A stretch of 64,000 nucleotides of DNA from Streptomyces graminofaciens (GTDB lineage: Bacteria > Actinomycetota > Actinomycetes > Streptomycetales > Streptomycetaceae): positions 7,098,001-7,162,000 of the forward strand of contig NZ_AP018448.1 of the NCBI RefSeq assembly GCF_030294945.1, given 5' to 3'. A program made the position numbers and the translations under genes. The notes beneath the pieces are model-generated. The model was not told the DNA's origin, did not search any database, and was given only the letters and a program-made list of their open reading frames with translations. Position 1 is the stretch's first letter, and each line of letters starts with the position of its first letter. Below are positions 44,278 through 53,628 of the stretch, piece by piece.

Positions 44278-44700
44278 CCCAGGAGCAGCGACCACCCGTC
44301 CTCCGACCGAGCGAGACCGGAAGCGGAGGCCGGTGGCCCCGGCCTCCGCTGCGCACGGGCCGAGGAGGCCGCGCGCGCCGTGCCGCGCCGCCTTGGGCAA
44401 CCGACCGCCTGCACGGACAACGCCCGCCGGGCCGTGAGCGACTCCCGAACTCATCGATGGGGGACGGTGTCTCCGGGGGCGAAGAGGGGATCGCGGAAGA
44501 GCCCGGTCCGCCGGTTCCGGCGAACCACCGGTGGCCGAGGCTGACGTATCGGAGTCACCCGCGTGGGCGGCGTTGACGTGCCCGGGCGGGAACGGCGTGT
44601 CAGGCTCGAAGCCGTGCCGCTCGTATCAGGTGGCGGCAGTTCCGGGTTCGCTGAAAGCAGCCGGTGAGACCCCGACGGGGTCCGCATTCGCGAGGAGGCA
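44278..44700. other. Intergenic region without a recognised gene
   Basis: In 420 bases no reading frame shows convincing coding bias or a domain. The right end carries the GAGGAGGCA ribosome-binding site of the ClC gene. Confidence 0.4.
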
Positions 44701-46020
44701 ATGCGCATGCCGGTTGCCACGACCGGGGCCGAGGCCCCGTCGCCGACCCCGGACCCGATGACGCTTCTTCGGAGCCGCGCGTACCTGGTGCTTCTGCTGA
44801 TGGCCGCGCTGATCGGCGTACCGGTGTCCGCGGCGGCGTTCGGCTTCCTCGCGCTGGTCGGGGAAGTGCAGCCGTTGATCTACACGGATCTGCCCGAGTC
44901 GCTGGGGTTCGACGGAACGCCACCTTGGTGGCCGCTGCCGCTGCTCGCCGTAGGGGGGCTGCTTGTGGCACTGACGATCCAGTACCTGCCGGGACACGGC
45001 GGCCATGAACCGACAGCCGGGTTCAAGCCCGCGGCCGCGCCCACACCCATCGAGCTGCCCGGCGTCTTCGTCGCCGCCCTCGCGACGCTCTGCTTCGCCG
45101 CCGTCCTCGGACCCGAGGCACCTCTCCTGGCACTCGGCGGCGGGCTCGCCGCCGGCGCCGTGCGGATGGTCAAGCGCGACCCCCCGAAGCAGATGATCGC
45201 GGTGCTGGGCGCGGCGGGCAGCTTCGCCGCCGTCAGCTCACTGCTGGGATCCCCTCTGCTGGGAGCGTTCCTCCTGATGGAGGCCTCGGGGCTGGGCGGG
45301 CCGATGATGGCGCTGGTGTTGGTGCCCGGCCTGTTGGCCGCGGGCATCGGCGCGCTCATCTTCGTCGGGCTGGGATCCTGGACCGGGCTGGGCACCTACT
45401 CGCTGGCACTGCGCGACGTACCCGAGGCCACACGCCCGACAGCGGCGGAATTCGGTTGGGCTCTGGTCATCGGAGTGTCGGCCGCACTCGTGGGTGCGGG
45501 AATCCGATGGCTCGCCGTCCGGCTCAAGACGCTCGTCGAGAGACGACGGGTGCCGACCACGGTGGTCATGGGCCTGGTCGTGGCGGGGCTGGCGATCGGC
45601 TACGCGGAGGGCACCGGCAAAGCGGCGACCGACGTGCTGTACTCGGGGCAGACGGCGATGGATCCGCTCCTCACGCACAGCGCCGCGTACTCGGTGGGGG
45701 CGTTGTCGCTGCTGGTGTTGTGCAAGGGCCTGGCCTACTGCACATCGCTCAGCGCTTTCAGGGGCGGCCCGATCTTTCCCGCGATGTTCGTGGGAGCGGC
45801 GGGCGGCATCCTGTTCTCCCACCTGCCGGGGCTGAGCCTGGTCGCGGGGTTCGCGATGGGAATCGGAGCGATGAGCGCCGCGATGCTGGGACTTCCGCTG
45901 GTCTCCGTCCTGCTGGCCACACTGCTGATCGGGGCACAGGGGCTCACCGTCATGCCGCTGGTGATCGTCGCGGTCGTGGTCTCGTACGTCTCGACAGCGA
46001 GGCTCACCGCTCCTCCATAG
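44701..46020 (+). CDS. ClC-family chloride channel/transporter
   Basis: A 439-residue membrane protein with 10-12 helices. Family motifs are present in variant form: LGPEAPLLALGGGLA for the GREGP signature and LSAFRGGPIFPAMFVGAAGG for GxFxP. The N-terminal GSxP motif is not obvious; in its place is a charged loop GHGGHEPTAGFKP. The gating Glu of the GPEAP motif is retained, which fits a Cl-/H+ exchanger or a gated channel. No C-terminal CBS domains. RBS GAGGAGG precedes the ATG. Confidence 0.85.
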   Translation: MRMPVATTGAEAPSPTPDPMTLLRSRAYLVLLLMAALIGVPVSAAAFGFLALVGEVQPLIYTDLPESLGFDGTPPWWPLPLLAVGGLLVALTIQYLPGHGGHEPTAGFKPAAAPTPIELPGVFVAALATLCFAAVLGPEAPLLALGGGLAAGAVRMVKRDPPKQMIAVLGAAGSFAAVSSLLGSPLLGAFLLMEASGLGGPMMALVLVPGLLAAGIGALIFVGLGSWTGLGTYSLALRDVPEATRPTAAEFGWALVIGVSAALVGAGIRWLAVRLKTLVERRRVPTTVVMGLVVAGLAIGYAEGTGKAATDVLYSGQTAMDPLLTHSAAYSVGALSLLVLCKGLAYCTSLSAFRGGPIFPAMFVGAAGGILFSHLPGLSLVAGFAMGIGAMSAAMLGLPLVSVLLATLLIGAQGLTVMPLVIVAVVVSYVSTARLTAPP

Positions 46021-46037
46021 CCGCCGCCGGTCCATGA

Positions 46038-46087
46038 GCTAGGGCCTGTCGTCAAATTCCCGCCTGCCTCGCGACGCGCCCTAGGCC
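46038..46087. repeat. 50-bp element with CTAGGGC termini, MITE-like
   Basis: The segment begins CTAGGGCCTGTCGTC and ends GCCCTAG, giving 7-base inverted ends. The core AGGGCCTGTCGTC recurs at 57017-57029 after the AmaP gene, 11 kb away. This recurring sequence next to gene ends suggests a dispersed element or an insertion-sequence end. Confidence 0.45.
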
Positions 46088-46117
46088 GGGGCGGCGGGAA
46101 ACGGCCGGGCGCATGGC

Positions 46118-46154
46118 GCCGGCCCGCTGCCATGGTCGGTGGCAGCGGGCCGGC
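46118..46154. terminator. Bidirectional terminator with perfect 15-bp stem
   Basis: GCCGGCCCGCTGCCA and TGGCAGCGGGCCGGC flank the loop TGGTCGG. It lies between the converging ClC and GH43 genes. Confidence 0.85.
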
Positions 46155-46175
46155 ACTCACCTCGGCGCGAGGGTA

Positions 46176-47687
46176 TTAGCCGACGGTCCACTTCTGGCTC
46201 GTCGCGCCCGTGCCCGTCAACTGGACGACCGCCGCTCCGGTGGTCGTCGCGTTGTTCAGCACCCCGAGGTTCAGCCCGCTGTGCACGGCCACCAGCATGT
46301 AGACGCTGCCCGTGTAACTGCCGACCAGGTCGAAGAAGAACTGCTGGTTGGTGCCGCCGTTGCAGGTCCACTGGATGAGCTGGCGGTTCTCGGCGGTCGA
46401 CTTGCTGGGGACGTCCAGGCACAGCCCGCTGTTGACGTTCTTCAGCGTGTAGATGTTGTCCGCGACCTTGGTGACGGTCCACTGCTGGTCCGTCCCGCTC
46501 GTGCCGGTCGCCTGGATGACATTGGCGTTGGTGGCGGTGGAGGCGCCGGTGACATCGAGCCGCATGGAGCTGCCCGAGTTCGTCAGGGTGTGGACTCCCG
46601 CACTCGGCACGCCGCTGTTCGGTGTCCAGGTGCCCGCCTGGACGTCCAGCGACCAGGTCGGGTACTGGCCGAGGTTCACCGTCGTGCCCCTGATGGTCAG
46701 CGGCAGCCAGATGAGCTGGGACGCGCCGAGGTCGGAGGCGTTCCAGCGGTCACCGGCGTAGATGTACGTCGTACCGGCGGTGCCGGCCACCGTGATGATG
46801 TTGGCGGTCTGGCTGCCGTACGTCTTGGTGCCCGGGGCGGCGAAGTTCCTCATCGCGGACCAGGTGCCGCTGACGGAGGTGGCGGTGGAGTAGACGTTGT
46901 CGTTCAGGCTCCAGCCGGTCAGGTGCGAGGCCAGCAGGTAGTAGATCCCGTTGGCCTTGATCATCGCGGGTGACTCGAAGCTGTTGGCGCCGCCGCCGCT
47001 GCCCAGGATGGCGACCGTGCTCACCGGGGTGAGGTAGTCACTGGAGAGCAGGTCGATGCGCAGGCCGTTGTTGCGGTCCTCCGACAGCAGGTAGGCGGTG
47101 CCGTCGGTGTCCTGGAACAGGCCGATGTCACGGCTCAGTTGGCCCAGCGGGCGGGAGCTGCCCCGATAGTCGTAGGCGCCGCAGGGCGTGCTGCTGGTGG
47201 CGACACCGACCTTGGCCTCGGAGTAGTTGAGGCTGTCGATGTGCACGTACATCACGTACTTCTGGGTGGTGGCGTTGTAGATCACCTTCGGCCGCTCGAC
47301 CACCCGGGACGGGCCGAGGTCACCGCTGCTCTGCAGGGACAGCGCGTCGCCCCGGTACGTCCAGTTCGCCAGGTCGGTCGAGCTGTAGCAGGCGATGGCC
47401 TGGAAGGACGTGTTGGACGAGTTCACACCCGTCTTGTTCTCGCCGAAGCCGTACCAGGTGTCACCGACCTTGATGATGCCCATGCCGTGGAGCTGCAGGG
47501 TGTTGCCGCTGGTGTCGGTCCGTGCCGCGCCGGTCGTGAAGGTCACGGTGGTGGCGGCCTGGGCTGCCGAGGCGGGTATCAGGAGCGCGGCGACCACCGC
47601 CAGCAGGGTCAGGAGCAGGACGCCGGCTGTGCGCCGTGGTCCGCGTCCGCGGCTGCGGCTCTGATCGGAAGACGTTCCTTGGGACAT
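46176..47687 (-). CDS. Secreted GH43-type glycosidase with ricin-type lectin domain
   Basis: 503 residues. A Sec-type signal with basic start (RGRGPRRT) and cleavage after AQA (about residue 44). Residues ~46-345 form a five-bladed propeller of the GH43 type (HGMGIIKVGDTWYGFGENK, SRDIGLFQDTDGTAYLLSED, SFESPAMIKANGIYYLLASH), related to the exo-beta-1,3-galactanase/arabinanase subgroups. Residues ~365-503 are a ricin B beta-trefoil (CBM13) with QQWTV, NQQFFF and QKWTV repeats. It likely trims plant arabinogalactan outside the cell. The exact linkage is not determined. Confidence 0.85.
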   Translation of the reverse strand: MSQGTSSDQSRSRGRGPRRTAGVLLLTLLAVVAALLIPASAAQAATTVTFTTGAARTDTSGNTLQLHGMGIIKVGDTWYGFGENKTGVNSSNTSFQAIACYSSTDLANWTYRGDALSLQSSGDLGPSRVVERPKVIYNATTQKYVMYVHIDSLNYSEAKVGVATSSTPCGAYDYRGSSRPLGQLSRDIGLFQDTDGTAYLLSEDRNNGLRIDLLSSDYLTPVSTVAILGSGGGANSFESPAMIKANGIYYLLASHLTGWSLNDNVYSTATSVSGTWSAMRNFAAPGTKTYGSQTANIITVAGTAGTTYIYAGDRWNASDLGASQLIWLPLTIRGTTVNLGQYPTWSLDVQAGTWTPNSGVPSAGVHTLTNSGSSMRLDVTGASTATNANVIQATGTSGTDQQWTVTKVADNIYTLKNVNSGLCLDVPSKSTAENRQLIQWTCNGGTNQQFFFDLVGSYTGSVYMLVAVHSGLNLGVLNNATTTGAAVVQLTGTGATSQKWTVG

Positions 47688-48352
47688 GCTTCTTCACCTC
47701 TTCGTCGAGGTCCCGGGCCCGGGTCTTTCGGAGGCGGGCACGGGGGTGCCGCTTGCGCGTCCGAAGCGCGGAGGGAGGGGGCGGCCGGGTACGGGGGAGC
47801 GTGCGTGGTGCGGCGGGGGCCTGGGACGGGGGAGCGTGCGTGGTGCGGCTGGGGCCTGGGACGGCGGGGCCGGGTCCGGGACCGGCTGACGGGGGGAGGG
47901 GGGACGTATATATCCGCCGTATGGCGGGTTAATGACAACTGTCGCCAGAAGCTCTGTCAAGACATTGGCGTTGGGTTCTGTTTCTTTTTGACTGATCCGG
48001 TCGGGCGGACGGGGGCGGCGAGTCAGGCAGTTGACGACCGGTCACATGTCGGCGTCGTGAGCTTCGAGATGGCCGGGACGTTGGCCTCCCTGCGCTCACT
48101 CGCCGAACGGATGTCCGTGCTATGTGACGGTTTCTGACGCTCTGAGCCTTCCTTTGAGGTGAAACTTTTACGCGGGCCCGTTGACCAGTCGGAAGATCGA
48201 CGCGTAGAACAGCCCCTGCGAGTCGGCGACGGTTCGTTACTGGTGGGTTTTGTTTGAGAGCGGTCGTCTTGCATCACCGGGAGGACGGCCAACGCCCGCG
48301 CGGTGCCCGGACCTCATCGGCTGCTGCGGCGCCCAGGAGAGGTGTACACACC
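47688..48352. other. Divergent promoter region of two glycosidase genes
   Basis: 665 bases without a gene. It holds a 35-base tandem duplication (next entry), then an A+T-richer stretch (about 47925-48000, with TTAATGACAACTGTC and TCTGTCAAGACATTGG) that probably contains promoters and operators. Confidence 0.5.
47791..47860. repeat. Two tandem copies of a 35-bp unit
   Basis: Each begins ACGGGGGAGCGTGCGTGGTG and ends GCCTGGG; the copies differ by one base (GGCGGGG versus GGCTGGG). It lies about 100 bases upstream of the GH43 gene. Confidence 0.8.
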
Positions 48353-50332
48353 ATGGAAGCTTCCGCATCGGGGAACCTGTCCGACCGTCGGCCCACGACC
48401 GAGCGTCCCCCGGGGCTGTCCCGACGAGGGCTCCTCAAAGGGGCGGCGGTCACCACAGGGGGCGTGGTCCTGGGCCTCGGCGACGTGTCCGTGGCCCAGG
48501 CCGCGGACTCGTCGATCACGGCGACCTCGCCGAACGGCACGAACAAGATCACGATGTCCCTGGTCGGCGGGGTGCTCCAGTGGTCGGTCAAGCGCGGCGG
48601 CACCACCGTCCTCAACCCCTCGGCGCTGGGCCTGGTGCTGAGCGACGGCACCGAACTGGGCACGCGCAACGTGTCGGTGACCAACTATCAGCACTGGACC
48701 AAGGACAGCACCTGGACCCCGGTCTTCGGTCGCAACGCGACGATCCGGGACCACTACCAGGAGATGCGCTGGAACCTCCGGGACGGCACCAGCGGCGTCA
48801 ACTTCTCCGTCCAACTGCGCGCCTACGACACGGGTGTCGCGCTGCGCTGCGTCCTGCTCGACACGGGCAGCGCCACCATCTCCGACGAGCTGACGACCTG
48901 GGTCTTCCCCGACAACACGACCATCTACAGCGCCCGGGACGAGAACGCCTACAGCCCGATCGCGCCGGAAGCCATCCCGTACACCGGCACCTCCAGCACC
49001 GACAACGGCAACCTCAGCGACCTGCCGCTGCTGGTCACCCTGGACAGCGGCCTGTGCGCCACCGTCTGCGAATCCTCCCGGGTGAACTACCCGCGGTCGA
49101 TGGTCAGCTCCGTCACCGGCGCCGACAACACGCTCAAGACGTACCTGATGAAGAAGTCCGCCCGTTCCTCGGGGACCACCCAGAACACCACGACCGTCAC
49201 CACGCCGTTCGCCACACCGTGGCGTGTCCTGGTGCTCGGCGACGAGGCCGGCGACCTGATCGACAACGCCGAGCTCGTACTCAACCTCGCCCCGGCCTGC
49301 GCCCTGCCGGACACCTCCTGGATCAAGCCGGGCAAGGTGTTCCGCTGCGAGCTGACCACCGCCGCCGGCACCCAGGGCGTGGACTTCGCCGTCGCCCGCA
49401 GCCTGGACTACATCGAGTACGACGCCGGCTGGTACGGCCCGGAGTTCACCACCACCGACGCCACCGCCGCGATAAGCGCCATCGACCTGCCCGCCGTGAT
49501 CGACTACGCCACCGCCAACGGCATCGGGGTCTTCCTCTACGTCAACCGGATCGCCGCGACGGACCCGGACACCCTGTTCGCCCTGTACAAGAGCTGGGGC
49601 GTGGCCGGTATCAAGCTCGGTTTCATCAACGACGGCACCCAGGCGATGACCAACCAGATCATCGCCTGGGCCAAGGCCGCCGCCAAGTACAAGCTGCTGA
49701 TCGACATGCACGACGACGTCCGCTCCTGGGGTTACGAGCGCACCTACCCCAACTGGATCAGCCTGGAGGGCGTCCGCGGCAACGAACAGTTCCCGACCGC
49801 GACCAACAACGTCCTGCTGCCCTTCGCCCGCAACGTCGGCGGCCCGATGGACTACACCATCTGCTACGGCCAGTCGCGCGACCAGACCACCAACAACCAC
49901 CAGATGGCGATGGCCGCCGTCTACTACCAGCCGCTGAACTTCCTCTACTGGTACTCCAAGCCCTCCGCCTACGCCACCGCCGCCAACTGGCCGGGCCTCG
50001 CCTGGTTCGACGCCATCCCCACCACCTGGGACGAGAGCACCACGCCCGTGGCCTCCCTCGGCCAGTACGTCGCGGTGGCCCGCCGCAGCGGCAGCACGTG
50101 GTTCCTCGGAGTGATGAACAACGAGAACGCGCGCACCGTGTCGGTTCCGCTGGCCTTCCTCGACAGCGGCACGTCCTACACGGCCACCGTGTACGCCGAC
50201 GGAACGGCGGGCAGTTCCCCCTACGCGACCCCCACCGTCGTCAGCACCAGGACGGTCACCTCCGCCACCACTCTCAGCGTGACCATGACCAGCGCGGGCG
50301 GACAGGCGGTGATCCTCACACCGGTGAGCTGA
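48353..50332 (+). CDS. Tat-exported family 97 glycoside hydrolase
   Basis: 659 residues. Twin-arginine signal SRRGLLKG (Arg24-Arg25) with a hydrophobic stretch to about residue 51. The N-terminal beta-sandwich (TATSPNGTNKITMSLVGGVLQWSV), the (beta/alpha)8 barrel (IEYDAGWYG 354-362; GIKLGF 419-424; RTYPNWISLEGVRGNE) and a C-terminal beta-domain match GH97 (SusB-like alpha-glucosidase/alpha-galactosidase). Gly423 stands where retaining members have the nucleophile Asp, which fits the inverting alpha-glucosidase group; from memory, so tentative. The start follows AGGAGAGG. Confidence 0.82.
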   Translation: MEASASGNLSDRRPTTERPPGLSRRGLLKGAAVTTGGVVLGLGDVSVAQAADSSITATSPNGTNKITMSLVGGVLQWSVKRGGTTVLNPSALGLVLSDGTELGTRNVSVTNYQHWTKDSTWTPVFGRNATIRDHYQEMRWNLRDGTSGVNFSVQLRAYDTGVALRCVLLDTGSATISDELTTWVFPDNTTIYSARDENAYSPIAPEAIPYTGTSSTDNGNLSDLPLLVTLDSGLCATVCESSRVNYPRSMVSSVTGADNTLKTYLMKKSARSSGTTQNTTTVTTPFATPWRVLVLGDEAGDLIDNAELVLNLAPACALPDTSWIKPGKVFRCELTTAAGTQGVDFAVARSLDYIEYDAGWYGPEFTTTDATAAISAIDLPAVIDYATANGIGVFLYVNRIAATDPDTLFALYKSWGVAGIKLGFINDGTQAMTNQIIAWAKAAAKYKLLIDMHDDVRSWGYERTYPNWISLEGVRGNEQFPTATNNVLLPFARNVGGPMDYTICYGQSRDQTTNNHQMAMAAVYYQPLNFLYWYSKPSAYATAANWPGLAWFDAIPTTWDESTTPVASLGQYVAVARRSGSTWFLGVMNNENARTVSVPLAFLDSGTSYTATVYADGTAGSSPYATPTVVSTRTVTSATTLSVTMTSAGGQAVILTPVS

Positions 50333-50446
50333 CTCCGGGGGACGCGGGACGCGTGGCGCACCGCGTACGGAGCCGACGCCCACGCCCACGCCCACGCCGA
50401 GCAGGGCATGGTCGGCACCTGCGTGGCGGCGAGCGACGCGGTGCGG

Positions 50447-50815
<369 letters not shown>

Positions 50816-51355
50816 GTGGGCCACTCGCTCACCCTGGCCCTGGCGGCCTCGGGAGTGGTCCACGTCCCGTCACGGCCGGTCGAGACGCTCATCGCGTTCT
50901 CGATCGCGGTGTCGGCGGTCCATGCGATACGGCCGCTGGTGGCACGCGGCGAGGTGCTGATCGCCGCCGGTTTCGGCCTGGTCCACGGCCTCGCCTTCGC
51001 CTCGCTCATCGGTGACCTCGGCCTCGACCGGGGGTCGCTCGTGACCACGCTGCTGGGTTTCAACCTGGGCATCGAACTGACGCAGTTGCTCGTCGTCGCC
51101 CTGATGATGCCGTCGCTGCTGGTCCTGGCCCACACTCCCCACTACCCCGCGTTCCGCCTAGGGGTGGCAGTCGTCGGCCTCGTCTTCTCGGTCTCCTGGA
51201 TGCTGGAGCGCGCGACACTGACCTCCGGCGACCCGTTCGAGGGCACACAGACATGGCTGGTCGGACACCCCCTGCTCGTCGCCGGGACGGTGGCGACACT
51301 CGCCGTCGCCGCCCGCCTCAGATGCCGGGTGCCCTGGACGGCGGCCGGAAAGTGA
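50816..51355 (+). pseudogene. C-terminal part of a HupE/UreJ-type membrane protein
   Basis: About 180 codons of a HupE/UreJ_2-like protein start abruptly at VGHSLTLALAASGVV. The rest, LIAFSIAVSAVHAIRP, AAGFGLVHGLAFASLIGDLGL and LLGFNLGIELTQL, is the normal C-terminal half with five or six helices. The extracellular N-terminal half and start codon are replaced by inverted histidine-kinase sequence. Readers could open from codons within the kinase relic, but the product would lack half the family length. Confidence 0.7.
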
Positions 51356-51510
51356 GCGATCACCTCCATCGGCCGATTACTTCTTCGCCCCCCGCCGGTC
51401 ATCACCGGCAACACGCGCAGGGCCACCTCGCAGGCTCTGAGCGGCGGCGGCGACCGCTGAACCGCGACGCGAAGTCGCTTGACGGACTGACGGAAAGGAC
51501 CGCGACTGAC

Positions 51511-51711
51511 ATGACCGCACCTGTGAAGGGCCCCGCCAGTTACTTCCCCTCGATCGAGAAGAAGTACGGCCGTCCGATAGCGGAGTGGAAGGAGCTGATC
51601 CGCGCCTCGCCCCTGACCAAGCACATGGAACTCGTTGCCTGGCTCAAGAGCGAGCACGGCCTGGGGCACGGCCACGCCAATGCGCTCGTGGCGCACACGC
51701 TTGCCGAGTAG
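51511..51711 (+). CDS. DUF4287 small protein
   Basis: 66 residues: a DUF4287 domain in essentially its whole length (YFPSIEKKYGRPIAEWKELI, HMELVAWLKSEHGLGHGHANALVAH). The ATG follows GGAAAGGA. Such domains often occur alone or fused to DUF5655 domains; the GLGHGHANALV motif suggests nucleic-acid or ligand binding, but the role is unknown. The 155 bases upstream show no gene. Confidence 0.85.
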   Translation: MTAPVKGPASYFPSIEKKYGRPIAEWKELIRASPLTKHMELVAWLKSEHGLGHGHANALVAHTLAE

Positions 51712-52026
51712 GCCGGAGAGTGAACCGCCTGGCGCGCACTTCAGGGGCACATGGGCGGTCAGGTCGAACAGCGGGGAGAGGCGCTCGGTGTCGGGACGGC
51801 GCTGATGCCCATCCGCGGTGTGCCGCTTCCCCGCTGTCGGCCTCCGGCCGGTGTCCGTGCGGTTGCGGTGCTCGTGGTCGGCGCTGAGCATGGGCTCGGG
51901 GGAACAGCGACCGAGCCCCTCGGAGGGCACGTCCCCGGAAGACATGAGAGCCATGACCTTTCTCGCGGCCCGCTTCGCCGGCCGTCGCCGGACAAGACGC
52001 GCTCGGCCGGCGTGCGCGCGATCGGC
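51712..52026. other. Intergenic region, no gene recognised
   Basis: Both strands were read; only short frames without a domain were found. The left edge follows the DUF4287 stop directly, and the right edge carries no obvious RBS for the SDR gene. Confidence 0.35.
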
Positions 52027-53538
52027 ATGACCGACGACGACCGGCCGCCGCGCTGTCTGGTCACCGGCGCCACCGGTTACCTGGGCGGCAGGCTGGTGCC
52101 GGAGTTGCTGGCCGCCGGGTACTCGGTGCGCTGCCTGGCCCGCTCGCCCGGCAAGCTGCGGGACCACCCGTGGGCCGGGCAGGCGGAGGTGGTGCGCGGG
52201 GACGTGACGGACGAGGAGTCCGTGCGCGCGGCCATGGAGGGAATGGACATCGCGTACTACCTCGTGCACGCCCTGGGCACCGGGCGGGGCTTCGAGGAGA
52301 GCGACCGGCGCGCGGCCAGGATCTTCGGTGAGCAGGCGCGCGCCGCCGGAATCCGGCGGATCGTCTACCTCGGCGGGCTGACCCCCGCGGGCGTACCCGA
52401 GCACGCACTCTCACCCCACCTGCGGTCCCGCGCCGAAGTGGGCCGCATCCTCCTGGCCTCGGGCGTGCCGACCGCCGTACTGCGGGCAGCCGTGATCATC
52501 GGGTCGGGTTCGGCCTCGTTCGAGATGCTGCGCCATCTGACCGAGCGGCTCCCCGCGATGGTGACCCCGAGCTGGGTGCGCACCCGCATCCAGCCGATCG
52601 CCGTCCGCGACGTGCTCCGCCTCCTCGTGGGATGCGCGCGGCTGCCGTACGACGTGAACCGCGCCTTCGACATCGGTGGGCCGGATGTCGTCACGTACGA
52701 GGAGATGATGCGGCGGTACGCCGTCGTCGCCGGGCTGCCGAAACGCGTCATCGTCCCTGTTCCGCTGCTCACCCCCCGGTTGTCCAGCCTCTGGGTCGGT
52801 CTGGTCACCCCGGTGCCGGGCGCTCTCGCGCGCCCGCTGGTCGAGTCGCTGAAGCACGAGGTGGTCTGCGCCGAGCGGGACATCGTCCGTTACGTGCCGG
52901 ACCCGCCGGAGGGGCCGCTCACCCTCGACCGCGCGATCCGGCTGGCTCTGCGGCGCGTGCAGGACGCGGACGTGGCCACCAGGTGGTCCTCCGCCTCGAC
53001 ACCCCGTGCCCCCAGCGACCCGCTGCCGACCGACCCCGACTGGGCGGGCGGGAGCCTCTACACGGATCACCGCGAGCAGACGGTCGCGGCGTCGCCGCAG
53101 GCGCTGTGGCGGGTGGTGGAGGCGATCGGCGGCGAGAACGGCTGGTACTCCTCGCCGCTGGCCTGGTCCCTGCGGGGTTGGCTGGACACCCTGGTGGGCG
53201 GTGTCGGCCTGCGCCGGGGCCGCCGGGACGCCACCCGGCTACGGGTCGGCGACAGCCTGGACTTCTGGCGAGTGGAGGAGATCGAGCCGGGCCGGCTGCT
53301 CCGGCTGCGCGCGGAGATGCGGCTGCCGGGCCTGGCCTGGCTGGAGATGGCCGTCGACCGGGACCCACAGGGGCGCACGGTGTACCGGCAGCGGGCCCTG
53401 TTCCATCCGCACGGCCTGGCCGGGCACGCCTACTGGTGGGGCGTGGCCCCCTTCCACGCCGCGGTCTTCGGTGGCATGGCCCGCAACATCGCCACCGCGG
53501 CCGAATCGGCCGCCCCTGAACCTGCCCGCGCTCGCTGA
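52027..53538 (+). CDS. NAD(P)-binding protein with DUF2867 domain
   Basis: 503 residues in two domains. Residues 8-300 are an atypical SDR (NmrA/extended type) with CLVTGATGYLGGRLVPELL and RRIVYLGGLTP; the YxxxK pair is absent, as in this subgroup. Residues ~345-495 are a DUF2867/SRPBCC-like domain (LWRVVEAIGGENGWYSSPLAWSLRGWLDTLVGGVGLRRGRRD in outline), ending LFHPHGLAGHAYWWGVAPFHAAVFGGM. The pair is widespread in actinobacteria and annotated as a possible NAD(P)H-dependent reductase; the substrate is unknown. An earlier in-frame start is possible. Confidence 0.85.
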   Translation: MTDDDRPPRCLVTGATGYLGGRLVPELLAAGYSVRCLARSPGKLRDHPWAGQAEVVRGDVTDEESVRAAMEGMDIAYYLVHALGTGRGFEESDRRAARIFGEQARAAGIRRIVYLGGLTPAGVPEHALSPHLRSRAEVGRILLASGVPTAVLRAAVIIGSGSASFEMLRHLTERLPAMVTPSWVRTRIQPIAVRDVLRLLVGCARLPYDVNRAFDIGGPDVVTYEEMMRRYAVVAGLPKRVIVPVPLLTPRLSSLWVGLVTPVPGALARPLVESLKHEVVCAERDIVRYVPDPPEGPLTLDRAIRLALRRVQDADVATRWSSASTPRAPSDPLPTDPDWAGGSLYTDHREQTVAASPQALWRVVEAIGGENGWYSSPLAWSLRGWLDTLVGGVGLRRGRRDATRLRVGDSLDFWRVEEIEPGRLLRLRAEMRLPGLAWLEMAVDRDPQGRTVYRQRALFHPHGLAGHAYWWGVAPFHAAVFGGMARNIATAAESAAPEPARAR

Positions 53539-53578
53539 GGGGCTCAAGGAACACTCTCGGCGGACCATGCCGGTCACC

Positions 53579-53626
53579 GTGCTGAGCGCCCCTCCGTGAT
53601 CTGTGCTGAGCGCCCCTCAGTGATCC
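53579..53626. repeat. Two tandem 24-bp units next to the P10-like gene end
   Basis: GTGCTGAGCGCCCCTCCGTG... and GTGCTGAGCGCCCCTCAGTG... follow directly; the next bases repeat CTCAGTGATC once more. The units read ITEGRSA on the minus strand, outside the annotated gene. Confidence 0.75.
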
Positions 53627-53628
53627 GC

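Noticed and set aside
44451..44720. A small minus-strand gene overlapping the ClC start
   Set aside because: It overlaps the RBS and start of a clear gene and lacks coding bias.
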